Shown here: piece after piece, positions 25,728 to 34,879 of the stretch
How the letters are laid out: the number at the start of each line of letters is the position of its first letter
Position numbering within the stretch: position 1 is the first letter of the stretch
DNA from: Pseudomonas sp. FEN
Lineage (GTDB): Bacteria > Pseudomonadota > Gammaproteobacteria > Pseudomonadales > Pseudomonadaceae
Assembly: GCF_904067045.1 (NCBI RefSeq)
Contig: NZ_CAJFDC010000036.1
Location: forward strand, 1,318,001-1,382,000
Direction: 5' to 3'
DNA: 64,000 nt
Made by a program: the position numbers and the translations under genes
The notes under the pieces: model-generated
Told to the model about the DNA's origin: nothing
The model's input: only the letters and a program-made list of their open reading frames with translations
Databases searched by the model: none

Positions 25728-27933
25728 GTATCGGGTTGCTCAGGCGCTCCAGCAAGGTCGCCTGGGCACTGCGCGGGTTCTGGTTGCCGGTCGGCGTGTT
25801 GCGGATATAGCGACCGTCCGACTGCAGGCTCCAGCTGTGGGTGTTATCGGTGAGATAGCTTTCCAGTTCTTTCTTGACCCGCAGGATCAACTTCTTGCCT
25901 TCCACCGGGAAGCAGGTCTCGACGCGCTTGTCGAGGTTACGCTCCATCCAGTCGGCACTGGAGAGGAACATCTGCTCCTCGCCGCCGTTGAGGAAGTAGA
26001 ACACCCGGGTGTGCTCGAGGAAGCGGCCGATGATCGAGCGCACATGGATATTGTGCGAAACCCCGGCGATGCCCGGACGCAGGCAGCACATGCCACGCAC
26101 CACCAGGTCGATACGCACGCCGCACTGGCTGGCCTTGTACAACGCACGGATGATCTTCGGATCGGTCAGCGAGTTGAACTTGGCAATGATGTGCGCCGGC
26201 TTGCCATCGATGGCGAACTGGGTTTCCCGGGCAATCATGTCGAGCATGCCCTTCTTCAGGGTGAACGGCGCATGCAGCAACTTCTTCATGCGCAAGGTCT
26301 TGCCCATGCCGATCAGTTGGCTGAACAGCTTGCCGACGTCTTCGCACAGGGCGTCGTCGGACGTCAGCAGGCTGTAGTCGGTGTACAGGCGGGCGTTGCC
26401 GGCATGGTAGTTACCAGTCCCCAGGTGCGCGTAGCGAACGATTTCGCCGGCCTCGCGGCGCAGGATCAGCATCATCTTGGCGTGGGTCTTGAAGCCGACC
26501 ACGCCGTAGATCACCACCGCACCGGCCGCTTGCAGGCGGCTGGCCAGTTGCAGGTTGGACTCTTCGTCGAAGCGCGCCCGCAGCTCGATCACCGCGGTAA
26601 CTTCCTTGCCATTGCGCGCGGCGTCCACCAGGGCGTCGACGATTTCCGAGTTGGCGCCGCTGCGGTACAGGGTCTGGCGCACGGCCAGTACATGCGGGTC
26701 CTTGGCCGCCTGACGGAGCAGGTCGACCACCGGGGTGAAGGATTCGAACGGGTGCAGCAAGAGGATGTCCTGCTTGCTGATCACGCTGAAGATATTTTCG
26801 CTGTTCTGCAGCAGTTTCGGGATCTGCGGGGTAAACGGCGTGTATTGCAACTCCGGATGACTATCCAGGCCGGTGATGCTGAACAGGCGCGTCAGGTTCA
26901 CCGGACCGTTGACCTGGTACAGCTCGGTCTCGTTCAGGTTGAATTGCTTGAGCAGGTAGTCCGACAGGTGTTTCGGACAGGTGTCGGCCACTTCCAGGCG
27001 CACGGCGTCCCCGTAGCGGCGGGAGAACAGCTCGCCGCGCAGCGCGCGGGCCAGATCTTCGACATCCTCGGAGTCCAGCGCCAGGTCGGCGTTACGGGTC
27101 AGGCGGAACTGATAGCAGCCCTTGACCTTCATGCCCTGGAACAGGTCGTCGGCGTGCGCGTGGATCATCGACGACAGGAATACATAGTTATCGCCAGGCC
27201 CACCCACGTCTTCGGGTACCTTGATAATCCTCGGCAGCAGGCGTGGCGCCGGGATGATCGCCAGACCCGAGTCACGACCGAAGGCATCGATGCCTTCGAG
27301 CTCGACGATAAAGTTCAGGCTCTTGTTCACCAGCAATGGGAACGGGTGCGTCGGGTCAAGGCCGATGGGGGTGATGATCGGCGCGATCTCGTCACGGAAA
27401 TAGCGACGGACCCAGGTCTTGAGCTTGGTGGTCCAGTAGCGCCGGCGGATAAAGCGCACCTGGTGTTTTTCCAGCTCCGGCAACAGGATGTCGTTGAGGA
27501 TCGCGTACTGGCGATCGACTTGCCCGTGCACCAGCTCGCTGATGCGCGCCAGGGCCTGGTGCGGCTGCAAGCCGTCGGCGCCGGCCTGCTCGCGGGCGAA
27601 GGTGATCTGCTTCTTCAGCCCGGCAACGCGAATCTCGAAGAACTCGTCCAGGTTACTGGAGAAGATCAGCAGGAACTTGAGTCGCTCCAGCAGCGGGTAG
27701 GACTCGTCCAGCGCCTGCTCCAGCACGCGGATGTTGAACTGCAGCTGCGACAGCTCCCGATGGATATACAGGCTGCTGTCATCCAGGCCGGGAACCGCCA
27801 CCGCCGGCACCACCACAGGGGGCGCTTCGGCAACCACCGGCACGGATTCCAGCTCCGGCGGGGTTTCGACGATCGGCTCGACCACTGCTTGAGCGTCTTT
27901 TACTTCAACTTCGCTGAGTCCTTCGGTATTCAT
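25714..27933 (-). CDS. ppk: Polyphosphate kinase 1
   Basis: 739 residues with the N, H, C1 and C2 domains of Ppk1. The phospholipase-D-like core includes AVRQTLYRSGANS, the catalytic His region IVRYAHLGTGNYHAGNARLYTD, and VRGMCCLRPGIAG. It reversibly makes polyphosphate from ATP. A Pro/Val-rich N-terminal extension of about 45 residues precedes the conserved start SLYIHRELSQLQFN. AGGA six bases before the ATG supports the start. It follows hemB by 18 bp and is probably co-transcribed. Confidence 0.95.
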   Translation of the reverse strand: MNTEGLSEVEVKDAQAVVEPIVETPPELESVPVVAEAPPVVVPAVAVPGLDDSSLYIHRELSQLQFNIRVLEQALDESYPLLERLKFLLIFSSNLDEFFEIRVAGLKKQITFAREQAGADGLQPHQALARISELVHGQVDRQYAILNDILLPELEKHQVRFIRRRYWTTKLKTWVRRYFRDEIAPIITPIGLDPTHPFPLLVNKSLNFIVELEGIDAFGRDSGLAIIPAPRLLPRIIKVPEDVGGPGDNYVFLSSMIHAHADDLFQGMKVKGCYQFRLTRNADLALDSEDVEDLARALRGELFSRRYGDAVRLEVADTCPKHLSDYLLKQFNLNETELYQVNGPVNLTRLFSITGLDSHPELQYTPFTPQIPKLLQNSENIFSVISKQDILLLHPFESFTPVVDLLRQAAKDPHVLAVRQTLYRSGANSEIVDALVDAARNGKEVTAVIELRARFDEESNLQLASRLQAAGAVVIYGVVGFKTHAKMMLILRREAGEIVRYAHLGTGNYHAGNARLYTDYSLLTSDDALCEDVGKLFSQLIGMGKTLRMKKLLHAPFTLKKGMLDMIARETQFAIDGKPAHIIAKFNSLTDPKIIRALYKASQCGVRIDLVVRGMCCLRPGIAGVSHNIHVRSIIGRFLEHTRVFYFLNGGEEQMFLSSADWMERNLDKRVETCFPVEGKKLILRVKKELESYLTDNTHSWSLQSDGRYIRNTPTGNQNPRSAQATLLERLSNPILSVR

Positions 27934-27951
27934 CGAGTGTTCCTGTGAGGG

Positions 27952-28965
27952 CTATTTCTGCTCTCGTAGCAGTTGAGCGGCGCGGGCGGCAAAGTAGGTC
28001 AGGATGCCATCAGCACCCGCCCGTTTGAAAGCGGTCAACGATTCAAGAATAACGCCTTCGCCCAACCAGCCATTCTGAATAGCCGCCATGTGCATGGCGT
28101 ACTCCCCGCTGACCTGATAGACAAAAGTCGGCACCTTGAACTCATCCTTGACCCGATAAAGGATATCCAGATACGGCATGCCCGGCTTGACCATGACCAT
28201 GTCGGCGCCTTCGGCCAGGTCCGCGGCCACTTCATGCAGGGCTTCGTGGCTGTTGGCCGGGTCCATCTGGTACGACGCCTTGTTCGCCTTGCCCAGGTTC
28301 AGGGCCGAGCCGACGGCGTCACGGAAAGGGCCATAGTAGGCGCTGGCGTACTTGGCCGAATAGGCCATGATCCGTACATTGACATGCTCGGCCAGTTCCA
28401 GGGCTTCGCGGATCGCCTGGATGCGCCCATCCATCATATCGGACGGCGCAACCACCTGGGCACCCGCCGCCGCGTGGGAGAGCGCCTGCTTGACCAGGGC
28501 ATCGACGGTAATATCGTTCTGCACGTAGCCGTGCTCGTCGAGAATGCCATCCTGCCCATGGGTGGTGAACGGGTCCAGGGCGACGTCGGTAATCACCCCC
28601 AGTTCCGGGAAACGCGCACGCAGCGCGCGGGTGGCGCGCTGGGCAATACCTTGCGGGTTCCAGGCCTCGCTGGCATCCAGGGATTTGAGTGCCGGCGGCG
28701 TCACCGGGAACAATGCCAATGCCGGAATCCCCAGCTCGACCCACTTCGCCGCTTCTTCGAGCAACAGGTCGATGCTCAGGCGTTCCACCCCCGGCATCGA
28801 CGCCACGGCTTCGCGGCGATTTTCGCCGTCCAGCACAAACACCGGCAGAATCAAATCATCGACTGTCAGAACATTCTCACGGACCAGGCGGCGAGAAAAA
28901 TCATCACGACGATTGCGACGCAGGCGGGTGGCGGGAAACAAGCGATTGGCGGGGGTAAAGCTCAC
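27952..28965 (-). CDS. hemB: Delta-aminolevulinic acid dehydratase (porphobilinogen synthase)
   Basis: 337 residues, as I recall for P. aeruginosa HemB, starting at a GTG at 28965 with AGGAGT six bases upstream. It condenses two ALA molecules to porphobilinogen. Visible landmarks are LILPVFVLDG, TDVALDPFTTHGQDG (metal-site region), VAPSDMMDGRI, and the active-site Lys region MVKPGMPYLDIL. The frame stays open to 29808 but that extension is antisense to the DedA gene. hemB and ppk are only 18 bp apart. Confidence 0.95.
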   Translation of the reverse strand: MSFTPANRLFPATRLRRNRRDDFSRRLVRENVLTVDDLILPVFVLDGENRREAVASMPGVERLSIDLLLEEAAKWVELGIPALALFPVTPPALKSLDASEAWNPQGIAQRATRALRARFPELGVITDVALDPFTTHGQDGILDEHGYVQNDITVDALVKQALSHAAAGAQVVAPSDMMDGRIQAIREALELAEHVNVRIMAYSAKYASAYYGPFRDAVGSALNLGKANKASYQMDPANSHEALHEVAADLAEGADMVMVKPGMPYLDILYRVKDEFKVPTFVYQVSGEYAMHMAAIQNGWLGEGVILESLTAFKRAGADGILTYFAARAAQLLREQK

Positions 28966-29172
28966 GGCAGACTCCTGAGCCCGCACAAGCGGGCGAGCAT
29001 GGCAGTTATAAGCGGCCATTATGACGAAGGAATTACAGTTGTGCTTACTCCTGCGACTTGTCGTCACAGTCGCTGTTCCTGTAGGAAATGTTAACGTCGA
29101 GACACATTTCGACACTTTCCACGCTGTCCTCGAAGGGTTAGGCTGCGCGTTCATTTCGCCAGCATCCAGACA

Positions 29173-29775
29173 ATGCTCCAACAATTTCTGCAGGATTTCG
29201 GTTACTTCGCCCTGTTTCTCGGCACGTTTTTCGAAGGCGAGACCATTCTGGTCCTGGCCGGCTTCCTCGCGTTCCGCGGATACATGGACATCAACCTGGT
29301 GGTTATCGTGGCCTTCTTCGGCAGCTATGCCGGCGACCAGCTGTGGTATTTCCTGGGGCGCAAGCATGGCCGCAAGCTGTTGGCCCGCAAGCCGCGCTGG
29401 CAATTGATGGGTGACCGGGCGCTGGAGCATATCCGCCGCCATCCGGATATCTGGGTGCTGAGTTTCCGCTTCGTCTATGGCTTGCGCACCGTGATGCCGG
29501 TGGCGATCGGCCTGTCGGGTTATCCGCCGGGGCGCTACCTGCTGCTCAACGGCATCGGCGCGGCGATCTGGGCGGCGGCCCTGGCCGCGGCCGCCTATCA
29601 CTTCGGGGCGATCCTCGAAGGGATGCTTGGCAGCGTGAAAAAATATGAACTGTGGGTGCTTGGCGGCCTGCTGGTGGTTGGCCTGTTCCTCTGGAGCTGG
29701 CGGCGCATCAAGACCGCGCGCCTGGCCCGGGCCGAGGCACGGCAGGCCGAGATTACGAACCGACCAGGCGAATGA
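29173..29775 (+). CDS. DedA-family (VTT domain) membrane protein
   Basis: 200 residues with the DedA signatures ETILVLAGFLAFRGY, GSYAGDQLWYFLGRKHGRK and a conserved Arg motif FRFVYGLRTVMPVAIGLSGYP. Members are inner-membrane proteins now linked to undecaprenyl-phosphate or phospholipid flipping and to envelope stress resistance. It is divergent from hemB and its 3' end overlaps the sterol-desaturase gene by 23 bp on the opposite strand. Confidence 0.88.
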   Translation: MLQQFLQDFGYFALFLGTFFEGETILVLAGFLAFRGYMDINLVVIVAFFGSYAGDQLWYFLGRKHGRKLLARKPRWQLMGDRALEHIRRHPDIWVLSFRFVYGLRTVMPVAIGLSGYPPGRYLLLNGIGAAIWAAALAAAAYHFGAILEGMLGSVKKYELWVLGGLLVVGLFLWSWRRIKTARLARAEARQAEITNRPGE

Positions 29776-30991
29776 CCCGCGGCTTGCAGCAGTAAAGACC
29801 GAGCACACTCAATAGGCTGTAGCCGCACACACCGACCCAGGCCAGCGGACCGGCCGGCCACAGTCCGACCAACGGCGCACACCAGACCAACGGCAGGTTG
29901 AGCGCCAGGCGGACGATCTCCAGGCGCAGCGCCCAAGGGCGATTCTCCAATGCCGCGCCGAGCACGAACAGGCCCAGCACCAGGGTCCCGGCGCCCAGCA
30001 GCAACGCCGCCAGCGGCAAATGCTCGCCGACATTCATCAGATAGCTGCCCAAGCCGACATAGACCACGAATTGCAGGGCGACGTAGATCTGCTGGCGTAC
30101 TTCCAGGGGCACCTCGAACTTGCGGAACTGGCTCAGGTCCGGCTTGCTCAGCGGATACTTGGCCGCCACATCGGCCGGCCGCCAGCCGGTGGGCATGAAC
30201 CAGATCCGCAGTTTGTCCCAATAACTTTGCGTGCGCCGGGCATCGGCCCATAGCTGTGCGTAGAACTGCAGGTTGGCCCACAACGGGTTCCAGCTGGCCA
30301 GCGGCGTGGTCACGCCGAAGATCACCGGCTCGCGCTCGTCCTCTTCCTGGAAGCTGCCGAACAACCGGTCCCAGAGGATGAACACCCCGCCGTAGTTGCG
30401 ATCCATGTAGAGCGCGTTCTGCGCATGGTGCGCCCGATGGTTGGACGGCGTGACGAAGAACCACTCGAACCAGCCCAGCTTTGGCACGTGCCGGGTGTGG
30501 ACCCAGAACTGGTACAGCAGGTTCAGCGACGCCACGCTGATAAACACCACCAGCGGCACGCCAAGCACCGCCAATGGCAGATAGAAGATCCAGCTCAAGA
30601 GGAAACCGGTGCTGGTCTGGCGCAGGGCCGTGCTGAGGTTGTAGTCCTCGCTCTGGTGATGCACCGAGTGGGCGGCCCAGAGGATGTTGCGCTCGTGCCC
30701 CATGCGATGCAGCCAGTAGTAACAGAAGTCGTAGGCGACAAAGGCGAAGACCCAGACCCAAGGCTTCTGCGCGGACAGTTCGAACAGCGCCAGGTGCCGC
30801 AGCGCGAAAGCGTAGGTGAGTATCCCGACACCCTTGGTCAGCAGCCCGGTGGTGGTCGACAGCACGCCGGTGCTCATGCTGTTGATGGCATCCGCCAGCC
30901 GATAGTTGTTCACCCCACGCCAACGATCGGCCAGTAGTTCGATGATGATCAGGGCGATGAAAAACGGTACCGCATAAGGCACGAAGTCCAT
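29753..30991 (-). CDS. Sterol desaturase/fatty acid hydroxylase family membrane enzyme
   Basis: 412 residues. The three di-iron histidine motifs of the family are present: HRMGHE, HSVHHQ and HRAHHAQN, set between membrane segments. Such enzymes hydroxylate or desaturate lipids. About 150 residues follow the catalytic domain and contain four further hydrophobic segments, giving a longer protein than the minimal family. Substrate unknown; an ether-lipid or ornithine-lipid-type modification is possible but unproven. Confidence 0.85.
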   Translation of the reverse strand: MDFVPYAVPFFIALIIIELLADRWRGVNNYRLADAINSMSTGVLSTTTGLLTKGVGILTYAFALRHLALFELSAQKPWVWVFAFVAYDFCYYWLHRMGHERNILWAAHSVHHQSEDYNLSTALRQTSTGFLLSWIFYLPLAVLGVPLVVFISVASLNLLYQFWVHTRHVPKLGWFEWFFVTPSNHRAHHAQNALYMDRNYGGVFILWDRLFGSFQEEDEREPVIFGVTTPLASWNPLWANLQFYAQLWADARRTQSYWDKLRIWFMPTGWRPADVAAKYPLSKPDLSQFRKFEVPLEVRQQIYVALQFVVYVGLGSYLMNVGEHLPLAALLLGAGTLVLGLFVLGAALENRPWALRLEIVRLALNLPLVWCAPLVGLWPAGPLAWVGVCGYSLLSVLGLYCCKPRVIRLVGS

Positions 30992-31115
30992 GGGGCCAAC
31001 CTTTCAGAGTCGATCCGCAAAGATTAGGGGCTGTCGCGGAAAAATCCGCTGACAATGAATACCAAACCCGTAGACATTTAACGCCAGAAACACGCGAAGG
31101 CAGAACACCGTGCCG

Positions 31116-31213
31116 GTAGGAGCGAGCTTGCTCACGATGGTAGCCCGGGCTCCAAGGGGTATCAGATACCCCGCGCTATCGTTGACGACCATCGCGAGCA
31201 AGCTCGCTCCTAC
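31116..31213. repeat. Inverted repeat, GTAGGAGCGAGCTTGCTC family
   Basis: GTAGGAGCGAGCTTGCTC at 31116-31133 and GAGCAAGCTCGCTCCTAC at 31196-31213 are exact inverse complements over 18 bases. The inner parts are also partly mirrored (ACGATGGT and ACCATCG). It is a common P. fluorescens-group extragenic element, lying just past the end of the FTR1 gene. Confidence 0.9.
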
Positions 31214-31224
31214 AGTGTTATGCG

Positions 31225-33123
31225 TCAGGCCGCCTGGACCCGACGTTTTTCCGCCAGCCGGCTGCGACCGTACAGCAGCACAATCGCCAGCAACGCCAGC
31301 GCCTGGGCGCCCAGCGAGTAGGCGTCGGCATGAATCCCCAGCCAGTCGAACTCGAAGAATGCCACCGGTCGCGTGCCGAAGATCCCGGCTTCCTGCAACG
31401 CCTTGACCCCGTGTCCGGCAAACACCACCGACAAGGCACACAACAACCCGGCGTTGATTCCGAAAAACAGCGCCAGCGGCAGCTTCGCCGAACCACGCAG
31501 GATCACCCAGGCCAGCCCGATCAACAGCACCAGCGCGGTGGCGGCACCGGCCAGCACGGCGTTGTGTCCCGCCGGGCCCGCCTGCAGCCAGAGGGTTTCA
31601 TAGAACAGGATCACCTCGAACAATTCGCGGTACACCGAGAAGAACGCCAGCAGCGCGAAGCCGAAACGCCCGCCGCCACTGACCAGGCTGCTCTTGATGT
31701 AGTCCTGCCAGGCCGCCGCATGCCGCCGGTCATGCATCCAGACCCCGAGCCAGAGCACCATGACGCTGGCGAACAGCGCCGTGAAACCTTCCAGCAATTC
31801 GCGCTGGGCACCGCTGACGTCGATCAGGTAAGCCGCGGCCGCCCAGGTCAGCAACCCGGCGCACAGCGCTAGGCCCCAGCCGAGATGCACGCTGCGCACC
31901 GCCGACTGCTGACCGGTGTTGCGCAGGAACGCCAGCACCGCCGCCAGCACCAGAATCGCCTCCAGGCCCTCGCGCAACAGAATCAGCAGCCCGGAGATAA
32001 AGCTCAGCGATTGGCTCAGGCCATCGTTACCCAACAGTTCCGCAGACTCCTTGAGCTTGCCCTTGGCAACATGCAGACGCTGCTCGACCTGTTCCATCGG
32101 CAAACCGTCCTGCAACGATTGCCGATAGGCCATCAGTGATTTCTCGGTGTCCTTGCGCACCGTGGCGTTGACGTTGTCCAGGGAGCTTTCCACCAGTTCG
32201 AAGCCTTCCAGGTAGGCGGCTACGGAGAGGTCGTAGGCTTGCTCATGTTCGCCGGCCCGATAGGCCGCCAGGCTCTTGTCCAGGGTCGCCGTGGTGTAGT
32301 CGAGCAATTGCCCCGGACCACGCTTGACCTGCGGCGGCCGGGCGCGCTGGGCACGGAAGGTGGCGGCGGCAACCGGGCCTTCGGCGGCCAGCACTTCAGC
32401 CGGCGTCGAACGCGCCAGGTCGGCCAGGTTGTAGGTTTTTCCGTCGCTTGCGACAACAGCGGCGGCACTGAAACCGCTGATGTAGGTCGCCAGGTCCCAG
32501 CGTTGACGCTCATCCAACTGGTCGGCAAAGGCCGGCATATCGGTGCCTTCGACGCCCAGGCCGAGGGTGGTATAGATCGCGTAGAGACTCAGCCGATCCA
32601 ACCGTGCGGCATTGCGCAGATTGGCCGGCGGCGGTGTCAGGCCGACACCCGCCGGACCGTCACCGGCCCCCGTCTCACCGTGACACACCGAACAGTGCTG
32701 GGCATAAAGCGGCGCGCCACGGGTCGGGTCGGGGGTAATGATCGGCGCCTGACTGATCTCATAGGCCACCGCCAGCTTCGCCCCCAGTTGCCGGGCCTGG
32801 CGGGCGACGCCTTCGCCGTCTTCCCGGGCACTCACGGCCGCATGCAAATGCTCGACACCCTGCACCAGCCCGGCCTGCTCCGGCTTGGCCGGCAGCGCGG
32901 CGACCAGTCCTTGCAGGACCTTGATGAATTCCAGTTGCTCACGGTACTCGGAGTCGTCGACCACCTGGCCTCCGCGCACCGTGGGCGGGTAATCCGCGCC
33001 GATGTAGTCCAGCAGGTGCAGGGCCTGTGGCGCGCCATCCAGCGTTCCGGCCAGCAGGTTGAGGCTGCCGAGGGCAAGCAGCGGCAGCAGCAGCCACGCC
33101 AGGAAACGAGAGGGAACGGTCAT
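31225..33123 (-). CDS. FTR1-family iron permease fused to cytochrome c domain
   Basis: 632 residues: signal peptide, a c-type haem site CSVCH at about 142-146, a helical linker (230-360), then an FTR1 membrane domain with the two iron-transport motifs REGLEAI (about 381) and RELFEV. In FTR1 systems iron oxidised outside is passed through the permease; here the haem domain could carry the redox step. An ATG at 33123 was chosen over an upstream TTG, though no strong ribosome-binding site is seen. An Anr-box-like sequence lies about 95 bp upstream. The operon has no obvious second gene. Confidence 0.85.
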   Translation of the reverse strand: MTVPSRFLAWLLLPLLALGSLNLLAGTLDGAPQALHLLDYIGADYPPTVRGGQVVDDSEYREQLEFIKVLQGLVAALPAKPEQAGLVQGVEHLHAAVSAREDGEGVARQARQLGAKLAVAYEISQAPIITPDPTRGAPLYAQHCSVCHGETGAGDGPAGVGLTPPPANLRNAARLDRLSLYAIYTTLGLGVEGTDMPAFADQLDERQRWDLATYISGFSAAAVVASDGKTYNLADLARSTPAEVLAAEGPVAAATFRAQRARPPQVKRGPGQLLDYTTATLDKSLAAYRAGEHEQAYDLSVAAYLEGFELVESSLDNVNATVRKDTEKSLMAYRQSLQDGLPMEQVEQRLHVAKGKLKESAELLGNDGLSQSLSFISGLLILLREGLEAILVLAAVLAFLRNTGQQSAVRSVHLGWGLALCAGLLTWAAAAYLIDVSGAQRELLEGFTALFASVMVLWLGVWMHDRRHAAAWQDYIKSSLVSGGGRFGFALLAFFSVYRELFEVILFYETLWLQAGPAGHNAVLAGAATALVLLIGLAWVILRGSAKLPLALFFGINAGLLCALSVVFAGHGVKALQEAGIFGTRPVAFFEFDWLGIHADAYSLGAQALALLAIVLLYGRSRLAEKRRVQAA

Positions 33124-33211
33124 GAAGAAGCCCAAATGTAAATGCGAAGTAACACATTGTTCCCTCTCAATGCGTTTTGCTCAACCCTGATCGGCCCGAA
33201 TCCTGAATGTT

Positions 33212-33225
33212 TTGATCGCGATCAT
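33212..33225. promoter_or_regulatory. Anr/Fnr-box-like site
   Basis: TTGATCGCGATCAT matches the Anr/Fnr consensus TTGATnnnnATCAA at nine of ten fixed positions. It is centred about 95 bp before the FTR1-cytochrome start and 136 bp before the divergent lipoprotein gene, so it could regulate either under low oxygen. Confidence 0.45.
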
Positions 33226-33354
33226 GCATTGGAATACCGACAAGAACGCCACCTCGGTAGCAGCCAAGGGTGTGGTTTACCAGTGATAGCAATGTAATAT
33301 TCACCGCCACTATCGTCAGCACACTGGCCACGGCAAGACAAGGAACGACACGCC

Positions 33355-34700
33355 ATGCCCTCTCGCCTTTTACTCACACTGTTCGCCTGTGCCTTGCTCT
33401 TGAGCGGCTGCGGGTTGCTTCACAACTACGACCGGGAACTCCAGGCCACCAACGAGCAGTTGATCTCGGGCAACGTCGATGGCGCCCTGCAGTTGCTGGA
33501 GCAACACAACCCCTGGGACGACAAAGAACTGCTCTATTACCTGGAAAAAGGCGAACTGCTGCGCGTCAAGGGCGATCTGCCCCGCAGCCAGGACGCCTGG
33601 CGCGCGGCGGACCGACAGGTGTCCCAGTACGAGGAAGGTCCGCAGGTCGTCGCCACCCTGAAGAATCTGGGGCTCGACCAGATCCTCGGCATCGGACTGG
33701 TCGGCGACAAGTTTCATCGTTACGAGGGCTATGACTACGAGAAGGTCATGCTGACCACGCAAATGGCCCTCAACCAGCTGGCCCGGAACGACTTCGACGG
33801 CGCCCGCGTCGATATCAAGAAAAGCCACGAGCGCGAAGCCCTCATCGCCACCCAGCGCGACAAGCAATACCTGGCGGTCGAAGACCAAGCCAAGGCCAAA
33901 GGCATCAAGCTGCGCTACAAGGACCTGCAGGGTTACCCGGTGACAACCCTCGACTCGCCGCAGGTCATTGCCCTGAAAAACGGCTACCAGAGTGCGTTCA
34001 GCCATTACCTCGCCGGCTTCGTTTATGAAGCCCTGGGCGAACGCGACCTCGCCGCGCCGGGTTACCGCCAGGCCGTCGAGTTGCGACCCAATACACCGCT
34101 GCTGGAAAAAGCCCTGTCCAACCTCGGCAAACCGGCTGACACCAGCCCTGACAGCGACGTACTGATCATCGTCCAGACCGGCCTGGCCCCGGCGCTCATT
34201 TCGCTGCGCGTGCCCATCCAGGTGCAAACAGAGGACGGCCAGCTGATCACCGTGAACCAGCCTTTTCCGGTGCTGGTAGCCGACAAGTCGACAGCGCCCC
34301 TCAAGCAGATCAACGTGGATGGCAAAACACAGTCGCTGACCCTGCTCAACAGTACGACCGACATGTCATTGCGTACCCTGCACGACGACATGCCCGCGAT
34401 CATCGCCTTCGCCCTTTCGAGCGCGCGCTTCAATGCCGAACTGCAGGCTCAAGACAACAAACGCAAGCCGGCAAGGCTTCATCGGTTTACCAGGGCTTCA
34501 CCGGCGACTCCGACACCCGCACCTGGCGCACCCTTCCGGACAACACCCTGGTCGCCCGCCTGCGCCTCAAGCCCGGCACGCACAAATTGCGGCTGTCAGG
34601 TGTCAAGGGCGCGGTACCGATAAGCCTTGATATCGAGCATCCCTTCCAGGTGGTCAGTCTGCGGGTCATTGCGAACCAGATCTTCCTCCTGCCCGGATGA
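33355..34700 (+). pseudogene. COG3014-like lipoprotein, frameshifted near its 3' end
   Basis: A lipobox (LLLSGCG) starts the protein. TPR-like helices with GYDYEKVMLTTQMALNQLARNDFDGARV and AGFVYEALGERDLAAPGYRQ closely match the paralogue at 34880. After about residue 370 the similarity jumps to another frame: the current frame runs to a stop at 34623, while the conserved C-terminus (DTRTWRTLPDN ... PFQVVSLRVIANQIF) is read one frame over to the TGA at 34698-34700. A one-base loss around 34455-34470 (AACAAACGCAAG) would explain this. As it stands the protein would be 422 residues with about 45 unrelated ones at its end. It could be a real mutation or a sequencing error. Confidence 0.8.
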
Positions 34701-34834
34701 AGCTAAAAAGCCATTACATAGCCAATGGCCACAGTTATACTGCCCTGCCTTCGTTATCGCGATATGGCATTAAAGCTCCTCGATTCATGAGGAATTGGCA
34801 GGGTAGCCACTTTCCCTCTCAATGGGTCCCTCTC

Positions 34835-34866
34835 AGCCCGACCAGCATGCTCGGCTGCTTTTTTAT
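34835..34866 (+). terminator. Possible terminator/attenuator between the lipoprotein paralogues
   Basis: AGCCCGA and TCGGCT can pair, with one bulge, around CCAGCATGC, followed by GCTTTTTTAT. It ends only about 14 bases before the next gene's start and directly before its ribosome-binding site, so it could end the first gene's transcript or act as an attenuator. Confidence 0.35.
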
Positions 34867-34879
34867 CAGGGAAGATCCC

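Noticed and set aside
25837..27948. A 703-residue open frame antisense to ppk
   Set aside because: It mirrors ppk codon by codon, has no family resemblance and follows from the GC-rich third-base pattern; ppk is unmistakable.
28966..29808. N-terminal extension of hemB of about 280 residues
   Set aside because: It is antisense to the DedA gene and has no homology; the GTG at 28965 has a good ribosome-binding site and gives the family length.
33124..33240. Fur box upstream of the FTR1 gene
   Set aside because: No stretch close to GATAATGATAATCATTATC is visible; the AAATGTAAATG segment is too weak.
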